Assembly: GCF_021155775.2 (NCBI RefSeq)
Contig: NC_060234.1
Coordinates: 4,307,283 to 4,371,282, forward strand
DNA from: Neodiprion pinetum
Lineage: Eukaryota > Arthropoda > Insecta > Hymenoptera > Diprionidae
DNA length: 64,000 nt
Direction of reading: 5' to 3'
The translations under genes were made by a program, and so were the position numbers. Shown piece by piece: positions 46,709-58,334 of the stretch (positions within the stretch are counted from its first letter, which is position 1; every line of letters starts with the position of its first letter). The notes under the pieces are model-generated. The model saw only the letters and a program-made list of their open reading frames with translations, was not told the origin of the DNA and searched no databases.

Positions 46709-49452
46709 ATGCTACAATACACCCTTGTGCTAATCTCCTGTATATATGCAGGTGAATATACAGCATATTTGAAATATTAGAAAAATCGTGATTTGACCGA
46801 ATGAATAATTCATCGATTCTTCCGTCACGTCACAAAAAATTTTTGTGCTTTCAGCTGAGGCTAGCTCCTGTATATTTCGCGAGTTCGAAAACGGTACCGT
46901 GTGTGTTTGCAATGCTACCTACTGCGACACCATTCCAGTTTACGAAACGCCTAGCAACGGTTCGTACCTACGGTATACGTCGAGTGGAGATGATGTGAGA
47001 CTCAGCAGAACACTGGGTGATTTTACAAATGAAACAACATCCGAAGGGGCCGTGATTCTGCTCCAACGAAACGTAACCTATCAAAGTATTCAGGGCTTTG
47101 GAGGTGCCTTCACTGATGCCGCGACTATAAACATAAAATCGCTGAGCAAAGCTGCACAGGCAAACTTGCTAACGTAATTTTCTTGGATCCCATAAGAAAC
47201 CACTTTCATTCTCAGAAATATCTCGACATTCCCCAATCCATTGTCAGTTTTACCGATAAGGTTCTGCCGGTGATCAATGTACTCACCGTCGTTGATTCAT
47301 TCTTTACTTACTCTTCGTCACTGTCTACGGAACAGCCGCAAAAAACTGTCGAAAATAATCCAATGGTTTTAGGACATGTCCAGTATAATCTTGACTGATA
47401 GGCTTGACTATATTTACAGATCTTATTTCGCCAAGGAAGGTATCAGGTATAATATTGGCCGTGTACCCATTGCCGGTACTGACTTTTCCACAAGGAATTA
47501 CACCTACGATGACAACGATGGCGACGTGTCACTCGAAAACTTTAGTCTCGCGGACGAGGACTTTGATTACAAAATTCCTCTGATGCTCGAAGCACTTGAA
47601 ATCAATGAGGAACTCAGGTTTTTGGCTTCATCGTGGACTGCTCCACCTTGGATGAAGACAAATGCCGATTACGTCAATGGTAAACTTTATCGTCAACCAT
47701 CAGACCAGTCAACGTCGCTAGAATTAATGGATACTTTCGATAGTGTTAAGTCCGAATTGTAGAGGGTAAAACTTTTCAGGATATTTGAAGGAAGAGTACT
47801 ACCAAGTGTACGCTGACTATCTCATCAAATTCTTGGACGCGTACTACGACCAAGGATTAGAGATGTGGGCGATCACGACTGGCAATGAGCCCAACAATGG
47901 AATCACTTCAAACTGTACTATCACCTCCATGTCAATGACAATGAACGAAACAGCCACTTGGCTTGCGTCGAATTTCGGTCCCGCACTGGCTAAATCAAAG
48001 CACAACAAAACGCTAATTCTTTCTCTCGATGATCAGAGAAGTTTTTTAATGACATACCTGAAAGATATGTTTGAAAATGAATTGGCGAAGAACTATACAG
48101 ATGGTGTCGCCATTCATTGGTATGACGACAAAACGACTAACGCAAGTGTGCTTACGGAATTTCACGATTCCTATCCTGAACCATTTCTTCTCATGGATGA
48201 GGCTTCAGTCCGTAAGTTAATAGCCACATTACATTAGCGAATAAGAATCTCCAATGGTTTTCCATTTTATATCATGGTGGTTTTTTGTTTTTTTTTTTTT
48301 TTTTTTTTTTGATACAGTAATTTGGGCAGCGGTGGGCGAACTTTCCTTGGGATCCTGGAGTACGGGAGAAAAGTACATAAACGATATATTCGAGGTACGT
48401 ATATCACAAAGTCATTTCAATCATTACGGAAATCTTATGTCACATAGTAATGACCAAATCATTGTCATCTCCTGTCAACATAGTCTGTAGTATATTTTAC
48501 TATGGAATTGCATTGCGTGAGATGTCTAGAAGCCAATACCATCAATAACAAACTATTTTTCCTAATTTGCTTGTTCTTCGGCTTGAAGAACCTGGAAAAC
48601 TGGGTGACTGGTTGGATGGACTGGAATATTGCATTGAACAAAGACTCTGAACCGAATTGGACATCGGGTTTCAGGGCACAATCTCCCATTATCGTGAATC
48701 CTGACGACGACGAATTTTACAAACAGCCATTGTTCTACGCCATAGCCCACTTCAGCAGATTCATCCCCCGGAATTCTGTGAGACTAGAACTCACTCAAAC
48801 CAGTAGTTCATTGAGATCTTTGGCTTTCGAGACTCCGGAGAATGAGACGGTCATCGTAGTTTACAACAAGTTAGTAGTCAATCACAAATAGAAACTTATC
48901 AAGAGTATCAGTGAAATGAGTCACTGCTACATAAAACCACGTGAGAAAAAACGTATATTTCTTTGAGCCACTTGAAGAGAGGTGAGAAAATCAGTACGAC
49001 AAACAGCAAATATTGCGACAGAAATTGATCTGCTTGATCATGAATATGGCAGGAAACTGTAGCGAAAATCGGAATACTGTCTGACGCCTTTTTAAATAAG
49101 TTTTTTCAACAAAGTGCCCAAACGATGTCAGTTTCATTTGTGCGCGTGATAAAGTAAGTTTGGTGATACAGTTTCAGGGGATTTCTCGACCCCGCACAGG
49201 TTGAAATGAAAGTCTGAAAAATATTGAGAAGAAACAACCTTATACGAATTTAATGTCAGTCTTAGGCCAAATAGTCTGGAAGAAATATGATATTCTGATT
49301 TCCTATCGTCAACGACCATGTCCTGTAAAGTATATAAGTATTATTGTTTCAGTCAAACCCTGGATCAGCGGGTGATTATTCGTGATACAGAAAAAGGAGA
49401 CATCGAGGTGGAGTTAACAGGTGGTTCCATTCACACGATCCTCTACAAATAG
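46709..49452 (+). CDS. Lysosomal glucosylceramidase (GBA1-type, GH30), paralogue 2, 503 aa
   Basis: Seven exons in phase: 46709-46751, 46855-47173, 47420-47679, 47780-48211, 48318-48394, 48589-48869 and 49353-49452. Exon lengths equal those of paralogue 1 except exons 3 (-3 nt) and 6 (-6 nt). An in-frame TAG 24 nt upstream supports the ATG at 46709 (signal peptide MLQYTLVLISCIYA). Landmarks are GFGGAFTDAA, GRVPIAGTDFSTR, ASSWTAPPWMKT, TGNEP with acid/base E244, AIHWYDDK, MDEASVL with nucleophile E348, and GWMDWNIALNKD. The residues around the nucleophile differ from paralogue 1 (MTEAAVG) and from human (SEACVGS): Asp before it, Ser for Cys and Leu for Gly. A T-run of about 28 precedes the exon 5 acceptor. 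AATAAA is at 49545. Activity is likely but substrate preference may have shifted. Confidence 0.93.
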
Positions 49453-51560
49453 CGGGATAGTATTGATAAGTAACCTTACTTTAGTGGTAATCTTACCTTA
49501 CCTTGAAGCGTATCAAAACATACCCTGACAAAATGAGGCATTACAATAAATGCGAGGGTTGTGGGATACTTATGAGGTGATAAAAGATTACAATTTAAAA
49601 AGGTTTCTGATAGTATAGTATCACACCTGGACAATATCTTGAACCTTGAAAATCAACAGCACATGCGCGAGTTTTATCGGCTGTTCTTGCAGGCTGGCCA
49701 TCCCGAGTTTTCAGCTGTCAAACTGTTTCTGCCGACGATGTGGTTGATACGAATTTTCGAGGTTAGAATCTCAAATAATCGAGGCAGTGACTCGGAAAGG
49801 TTTGGGAAGCATTTGTTATTGGCCCGGAAAGTTGATTCTTCAAAGAACGGTCGGAATTTAACGCTTGTGCTTTTTGAAAATTCAAACGTAGACATTTTGC
49901 GTAGGTTGGCCAGCCTGCATCGCAGACAAACATATCGCTGCGGGAAGATTTCGTCGCCCAATGAGATTGAATTATTTGGCGCATGCGCGGTTGATTTTCA
50001 AGTTTCAAGAGATTGTCCTGGTATAAGTATTATAAGAGTATTGTACGTATTTCCGAGCTGTTTAGGGTCTTCCTATCTGTCTCCTTCGAGTCTACTTTTT
50101 AAATCACGTGTATGTGTAGCGATATTTACAGAATAGATTAGATTTACAGATTGATGGAGAATTATTGGACCCAAAATAAAAAGGATTTAGATTTAGAGAA
50201 TCGCAGGCAGATAAATAACAAATAAGAAATCAGTTTCATTAGAAAATGAAATCGAAAATTTAATTGTATAATCTTTTAATTTATAAGAGCTTTGAATTCT
50301 GTAATAAAAAAATATTCCATGATTCTATAATTATACCTGTGAGACTTTGATTTTATGAATAAATATTATACAGAAACTTCAAAGTTGATATCTCTAACCC
50401 AGTTGTATCACTGAGAGTGTATCTTGCATTCCATGTTGATGAATAATGAAATCTGAATTAGGCCCTAGAAATAATTCCAAACCCCCTGAGATTCCTGTCT
50501 ACTCTCCTTTTGAAATATCTATTGCTTTCTGGAACTGGCGCCCAACCATAAGGGGAAAACAGAGACTAGCCGGAGTGTCTCAATCTGAACTAACTGAAAA
50601 GTGTCCGAGGATTGATGTCTCGAACAGACCCTTTGGGCTCGCTAATATGTACTTTACGTAATGAATGTAACATTATTGGAATAAATAGTTGATGTTATAC
50701 GTATAATCCCTGATCTCTAATCGTATGATTAATGATAGTAAATAGTATAATATGTATTGTACAATCTAACTGTGTTACATATCATGCTTACAAATGGACC
50801 GTCACATTTTCAACTATTTAACATAATCTCATTTGCTTGCGAGCAGTGTTAGTCAGACTGTACTTGTCATAATGTTGCTGTGTATTTTCAAATGCTACAA
50901 ACAATGAGTTAAGTTCAGAAATAATGTCTGTATTCCAGGAGAGAGAATAATGTACAATTCAGAAATAAATGAGCACGCTTATGACTTTCAGCAGTTTAAA
51001 TAATTTTCTTTTATTATATTATTGACTTACAAATAAAATATTTGCATATTTCTTAATCAGCCGCTGAGAATGCGCGACAAGGTGTGGTTAGACCTTGCTC
51101 TTCCTTGTCATCCAATGTACTTTCTGATTATTTGTAACTTTGATTTGAATTTCTGGTTGTGTGGTTGTATTTATTTATTTTGATATGTTTTGATTTGATT
51201 GGTTCAGATTTTATTTTATGGTTAGGTCTATTTATATCTGCTATTTTTCGATGTAACCTGACCTACATCTCTATACTCTGACCATGCTTTGCTCGCCTTC
51301 AGAGTTCTGTATTTTTATTTTGATCACAGCAGTGGTGTATATTGTTTCTCGGTACCTCGTGTTATGAATACTGTGGATGTGTTTTGGTTAATTTACGGGT
51401 GCTCGAGTGTATTTTAATTTCTGAAGCAGTATTATTGGCTTTCTCCTGATTAACTTATTTTGTTTTCATATTTGCTAAACTTCTTGGAGACGAATGATTC
51501 GAAGCTGTCCAATATTATCATTGACATTATCTTCGGACGTCGAAATAGTGCACCAGAGAA
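49453..51560. other. Intergenic stretch between glucosylceramidase 2 and the satellite array
   Basis: It holds the inverted-repeat element at 49626-50021 and otherwise AT-rich DNA without a recognisable gene. ORFs at 49639-50136 (165 codons, lying over the inverted repeat) and 50446-50661 have no known motif. Confidence 0.55.
49626..50021. mobile_element. Imperfect inverted-repeat element (MITE-like)
   Basis: The left end (49626-49667) and the right end (49980-50021, read on the other strand) share GGACAAT, CTTGAA.CTTGAAAATCAAC and a CATGCGC block. Farther in, GCAGGCTGGCCA recurs in inverted orientation at about 49689-49700 and 49908-49919, but with unequal spacing, so one arm has lost about 50 bp. 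No clear target-site duplication and no transposase were seen. Confidence 0.6.
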
Positions 51561-53911
51561 TTTATCCCAGCATTTTACAAAATCGTGAAAATTTTCGCCG
51601 ATAATGCAATGGGGTTAGCCTTACTTTTTCGTCATTTTTCGAGCAGAGATATTTCGGTCTCAGATTCGATTTAAATGACCCTTACCTGACTAATTGGACC
51701 CTCAGGAACCCAGAAAACGCAGCAAAAAGAGCGTAGGACCAAGAGGAGTGAAATGGCGAGCAAAAAAAATCCTGCTGAAAAATGTCGAAAACTCAGGTTC
51801 TCGTTTTTTGTCTGTAACTTTTGATGCGTTGATCGCAGCGTATTGGGACTGCGCCCAATCGACTTCTCTCGCAAAATTACGTCCGATCAGTGCTACAATT
51901 AATTGATTCCAGCACTTTTGAAAATCGCGAAAATTTTCGCCAAAAATGGAAAGGGGTTAGCCTTACTTTTTTTTTGGCAAAAAACTTTTGGTCTCAGATT
52001 CGATTTGAACGATCCTTATCCGAACAATTGAACCCTCAGGAACTCGGAAATCGCAGCGAAAAGAGCGTAGGACCAACAGGAGAGAAATGGCGAGCGAAGA
52101 AGCACCTGCTGAAAAATGTCGGAAATTCAGGTTCTGGTTTTTTGGCTGTAACTTTTGATGCGTTGATCGCAGCGTATTAGGACTGCGCCCAATCGATTTC
52201 ACTCGCAAAATGACGTCCAATCAGCGCTACAATTAATTGATTCCAGCACTTTTCAAAATCGCGAGAATTTTCGCCAAAAATGAAAAGGGGTTAGCCTTAC
52301 TTTTTTTTTCGGCAAAAAACTTTTGGTCTCAGATTCGATTCAAACGATCCTTATCCGACCAATCGGACCGTCGGGAACTCAGAAATCGCAGCGAAAAGAG
52401 CGTAGGACCAACAGGAGAGAAATGGCGAGCGAAAAAGAACCTGCTGAAAAATGTCGGAAATTCAGGTTCTGGTTTTTTGGCTGTAACTTTTGATGCGTTG
52501 ATCGCAGCGTATTGGGACTGCGCCCAATCGATTTCTCTCGCAAAATTACGTCCGATCAGTGCTACAATTAATTGATTCCAGCACTTTTCAAAATCGCAAA
52601 AATTTTCGCCAAAAATGGAAAGGGGTTAGCCTTCCTTTTTTTATTGGCAAAAAACTTTTGGTCTCAGATTCGATTGAGACGATCCTTATCCGACCAATCG
52701 GAACGTCGGGAACTCAGAAATCGCAGCGAAAAGAGCGTAGGACCAACAGGAGAGAAATGGCGAGCGAAAAAGCACCTGCTGAAAAATGTCGAAAATTCAG
52801 GTTCTGGTTTTTTGGCTGTAACTTTTGATGCGTTGATCGCAGCGTATTGGGACTGCGCCCAATCGATTTCTCTCGCAAAATTACGTCCGATCAGCGCTAC
52901 AATTAATTGATTCCAGCACTTTTCAAAATCGCGAAAATTTTCGACAAAAATGGAAAGGGGTTAGCCTTACTTTTTTTTTGGGCAAGAAACTTCTGGTCTC
53001 AGATTCGATTTAAAGGATCCTTATCCGACCAATTGGACCCTCGGGAACTCAGAAATCGCAGCGAATAGAGCGTAGGACCAACAGGAAAGAAATAGCGAGC
53101 GAAAAAGCACCTGCTGAAAAATGTCGGAAATTCAGGTTCTGGTTTTTTGGCTGTAACTTTTGATGCGTTGATCGCAGCGTATTGGGACTGCGCCCAATCG
53201 ATTTCTCTCGCAAAATTACGTCCGATCAGCGCTACAATTAATTGATTCCAGCACTTTTCAAAATCGCGAATATTTTCGCCAAAAATGGAAAGGGGTTAGC
53301 CTTACTTTTTTTTTTGGCAAAGAACTTTTGGTCTCAGATTCGATTTAAAAGATCCTTATCCGACCAATTGGACCTTCAGGAACTCAGAAATCGCAGCAAA
53401 AAGAGCGTAGGACCAACAGGAGAGAAATGGCGAGCGAAAAAGCACCTGCTGAAAAACGTCGGAAATTCAGGATCTGGTTTTTTGGCTGTAACTTTTGATG
53501 CGTTGATCGCAGCGTATTGGGACTGCGCCCAATCGATTTCTCTCGCAAAATTACGTCCGATCAGCGCTACAATTAATTGATTCCAGCACTTTTCAAAATC
53601 GCGAAAATTTTCGCCAAAAATGGAAAGGGGTTAGCCTTACTTTTTTTTTCGGCAAAAAACTTTTGGTCTCAGATTCGATTTTAACGATCCTTATCCGACC
53701 CATTGGACCCTCAGGAACTCAGAAATCGCAGCAAAAATAGCGTAGGATCAACAGGAGAGAAATGGCGAGCGAAAAAGCGGCTGCTGAAAAATGTCGAAAA
53801 TTCAGGTTCTGGTTTTTTGGCTGTAACTTTTGATGCGTTGATCGCAGCGTATTGGGACTGCGCCCAATCGATTTCTCTCGCAAACTTACGTCCGATCAGT
53901 GCTACAATTAA

Positions 53912-56260
53912 TTGATTCCAGCACTTTTCAAAATCGCGAAAATTTTCGCCAAAAATGGAAAGGGGTTAGCCCTACTTTTTTTTTTGGCAAAAAACTTTTG
54001 GTCACAGATTCGATTTAAACGATCCTTATCCGACCAATTGGACCCTCAGGTACTCAGAAATCGCAGCGAAAAAAGCGTAGGACCAACAGGAGAGAAATGG
54101 CGAGCGAAAAAGCACCTGCTGAAAAATGTCAAAAATTCAGGTTCTGGTTTTTTGGCTGTAACTTTTGATGCGTTGATCGCAGCGTATTGGGACTGCGCCC
54201 AATCGATTTCTCTCGCAAAATTACGTCCGGTCGGCGCTACAAATAATTGATTCCAGCACTTTTCAAAATCGCGAAAATTTTCGCCAAAAATGGAAAGGGG
54301 TTAGCCTTACTTTTTTTTTTGGCAAAAAACTTTTGGTCTCAGATTCGATTCAAACGATCCTTATCCGACCAATCAAACCCTCAGGAACTCAGAAATCGCA
54401 GCGAAAAGAGCGTAGGACCAACAAGAGAGAAATGGCGAGCGAAAAAGCACCAGCTGAAAAATGTCGAAAATTCAGGTTCTGGTTTTTTGGCTGTAACTTT
54501 TGATGCGTTGATCGCAGCGTATTGGGACTGCGCCCAATCGATTTCTCTCGCAAAATTACGTCCGGTCGGCGCTACAAATAATTGATTCCAGCACTTTTCA
54601 AAATCGCGAAAATTTTCGCCAAAAATGGAAAGGGGTTAGCCTTACTTTTTTTTTTGGCAAAAAACTTTTGGTCTCAGATTCGATTCAAACGATCCTTATC
54701 CGACCAATCAAACCCTCAGGAACTCAGAAATCGCAGCGAAAAGAGCGTAGGACCAACAAGAGAGAAATGGCGAGCGAAAAAGCACCAGCTGAAAAATGTC
54801 GAAAATTCAGGTTCTGGTTTTTTGGCTGTAACTTTTGATGCGTTGATCGCAGCGTATTGGGACTGCACCCAATCGATTTCTCTCGCAAAATTACGTCCGA
54901 TCAGTGCTACAATTAATTGATTCCAGCACTTTTCAAAATCGCGAATATTTTCGCCAAAAATGGAAAGGGGTTAGCCTTACTTTTTTTTTCGGCAAAAAAC
55001 TTTTGGTCTCAGATTCGATTTAAACGATCCTTATCCGACCAATTGGACCCTCAGGAACTCAGAAATCGCAGCGGAAAGAGCGTAGGACCAACAGGAGAGA
55101 AATGGCGAGCGAAAAAGCACCTGCTGAAAAATGTCGAAAATTCAGGTTCTGGTTTTTTGGCTGTAACTTTTGATGCGTTGATCGCAGCGTATTGGGACTG
55201 CGCCCAATCGATTTCTCTCGCAAACTTACGTCCGATCAGTGCTACAATTAATTGATTCCAGCACTTTTCAAAATCGCGAAAATTTTCGCCAAAAATGGAA
55301 AGGGGTTAGCCCTACTTTTTTTTTTGGCAAAAAACTTTTGGTCACAGATTCGATTTAAACGATCCTTATCCGACCAATTGGACCCTCAGGTACTCAGAAA
55401 TCGCAGCGAAAAAAGCGTAGGACCAACAGGAGAGAAATGGCGAGCGAAAAAGCACCTGCTGAAAAATGTCAAAAATTCAGGTTCTGGTTTTTTGGCTGTA
55501 ACTTTTGATGCGTTGATCGCAGCGTATTGGGACTGCGCCCAATCGATTTCTCTCGCAAAATTACGTCCGGTCGGCGCTACAAATAATTGATTCCAGCACT
55601 TTTCAAAATCGCGAAAATTTTCGCCAAAAATGGAAAGGGGTTAGCCTTACTTTTTTTTTTGGCAAAAAACTTTTGGTCTCAGATTCGATTCAAACGATCC
55701 TTATCCGACCAATCAAACCCTCAGGAACTCAGAAATCGCAGCGAAAAGAGCGTAGGACCAACAAGAGAGAAATGGCGAGCGAAAAAGCACCAGCTGAAAA
55801 ATGTCGAAAATTCAGGTTCTGGTTTTTTGGCTGTAACTTTTGATGCGTTGATCGCAGCGTATTGGGACTGCACCCAATCGATTTCTCTCGCAAAATTACG
55901 TCCGATCAGTGCTACAATTAATTGATTCCAGCACTTTTCAAAATCGCGAATATTTTCGCCAAAAATGGAAAGGGGTTAGCCTTACTTTTTTTTTCGGCAA
56001 AAAACTTTTGGTCTCAGATTCGATTTAAACGATCCTTATCCGACCAATTGGACCCTCAGGAACTCAGAAATCGCAGCGAAAAGAGCGTAGGACCAACAGG
56101 AGAGAAATGGCGAGCGAAAAAGCACCTGCTGAAAAATGTCGAAAATTCAGGTTCTGGTTTTTTGGCTGTAACTCTTGATGCGTTGATCGCAGCGTATTGG
56201 GACTGCGCCCAATCGATTTCTCTCGCAAACTTACGTCCGATCAGTGCTACAATTAATTGA
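53912..56260 (+). repeat. Local higher-order block within the satellite
   Basis: Monomer variants recur in order. The variant at 53912 (with CAGGTACTCAG and a GGTCGGCGCTACAAATAATT end) reappears at 55252. The variant at 54582 (CAACAAGAGAG, CACCAGCTG, CTGCACCCAATC) reappears at 55587. The next one, at 54917, reappears at 55922. Offsets of 1,340 and 1,005 bp are four and three monomers, the mark of unequal exchange. Confidence 0.85.
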
Positions 56261-58334
56261 TTCCAGCACTTTTCAAAATCGCGAAAATTTTCGCCAAAAA
56301 TGGAAAGGGGTTAGCCTTACTTTTTTTTTCGGCAAAAAACTTTTGGTCTCAGATTCGATTTAAACGATCCTTATCCGACCAATTGGACCCTCAGGAACTC
56401 AGAAATCGCAGCGAAAAGAGCGTAGGACCAACAGGAGAGAAATGGCGAGCGAAAAAGCACCTGCTGAAAAATGTCGAAAATTCAGGTTCTGGTTTTTTGG
56501 CTGTAACTCTTGATGCGTTGATCGCAGCGTATTGGGACTGCGCCCAATCGATTTCTCTCGCTAAATTACGTCCGATCAGTGCTGCAATTAATTGATTCCA
56601 GCACTTTTCGAAATCGCGAAAATTTTCGCCAAAAATGGAAACGGGTTAGCCTTACTTTTTTTTTCGGCAAAAAACTTTTGGTCTCAGATTCGATTTAAAC
56701 GCTCCTTATCCGACCAATTGGACCCTCAGGAACTCAGAAATCGCAGCGGAAAGAGCGTAGGACCAACAGGAGAGAAATGGCGAGCGAAAAAGCACCTGCT
56801 GAAAAATGTCGAAAATACAGGTTCTGGTTTTTTGGCTGTAACTTTTGATGCGTTGATCGCAGCGTATTGGGACTGCGCTCAATCGATTTCTCTCGCAAAA
56901 TCACGTCCGATCAGTGCTACAATTAATTGATTCCAGCACTTTTCAAAATCGCGAAAATTGTCGCCAAAATGGAAAGGGGTTAGCCTTGCTTTTTTTTTTG
57001 GCAAAAAACTTTCGGTCACAGATTCGATTTAAACGATCCTTATCCGACCAATTGGACCCTCAGGAACTCAGAAATCGCAGCGAAAAGAGCGTAGGACCAA
57101 CAGGAGAGAAATGGCGAGCGAAAAAGCACCTGCCGAAAAATGTCGAAAATTCGGGTTTTGGTTTTTTGGCTGTAACTTTTGATGCGTTGATCGCAGCGTA
57201 TTGGGACTGCGCCCAATCGATTTCTCTCGCAAAATTACGTCCGATCAGTGCTACAATTGATAGATTCCAGCACTTTTCAAAATCGCGAAAATTTTCGCCA
57301 AAAATGGAAAGGGGTTTGCCTTACTTTTTTTTTTGGCAACAAACTTTTGGTCTCAGATTCGATTCAAACGATCCTTATCCGACCAATTGAACCCTTAGGA
57401 ACTCAGAAATCGCAGCAAAAATAGCGTAGGACCAACAGGAGAGAAATGGCGATCGAAAAAGCGGCTGCTGAAAAATGTCGAAAATTCAGGTTCTGGTTTT
57501 TTGGCTGTAACTTTTGATGCGTTGATCGCAGCGTATTGGGACTGCGCCCAATCGATTTCTCTCGCAAAATTACGTCTGATCAGTGCTACAATTAATTGAT
57601 TCCAGCACTTTTTAAAATCGCGAATATTTTCGCAAAAAATGGAAAGGGGTTAGCCTTACTTTTTTTTTCGGCAAAAAACTTTTGGTCTCAGATTCGATTC
57701 AAACGATTCTTATCCGACCAATTCGACCCTCAGGAACTCAGAAATCGCAGCGAAAAGAGCGTAGGACCAACAGGAGAGAAATGGCGAGCGAAAAAGCACC
57801 TGCTGAAAAATGTCGAAAATTTAGGTTCTGGATTTTTGGCTGTAACTTTTGATGCGTTGATCGCAGCGTATTGGGACTGCGCTCAATCGATTTCTCTCGC
57901 AAAATCTCGTCCGATCAGTGCTACAATTAATTGATTCCAGCACTTTTCAAAATCGCGAAAATTTCCGCCAAAAATGGAAAGGGGTTAGCCTTACTTTTTT
58001 TTTGGCAAAAAACTTTTGGTCACAGATTCGATTTGAACGATCCTTATCCGACCAATTGGACCCTCAGGAACTCAGAAATCGCAGCGAAAAGAGCGTAGGA
58101 CCAACAGGAGAGAAATGGCGAGCGAAAAAGCACCTGCTGAAAAATGTCAATAATTCAGGTTCTGGTTTTTTGGCTGTAACTTTTGATGCGTTGATCGCAG
58201 CGTATTGGGACTGCGCCCAATCGATTTCTCTCGCAAAATTACGTCCGGTCAGCGCTACAAATAATTAATTCCAGCACTTTCCAAAATCGCGAAAATTTTC
58301 GCCAAAAATGGAAAGGGGTTCGATTCAAACGATC

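Noticed and set aside
49639..50136. 165-codon ORF as a gene next to glucosylceramidase 2
   Set aside because: It lies across both arms of an imperfect inverted-repeat element, and the opposite strand is open as well.
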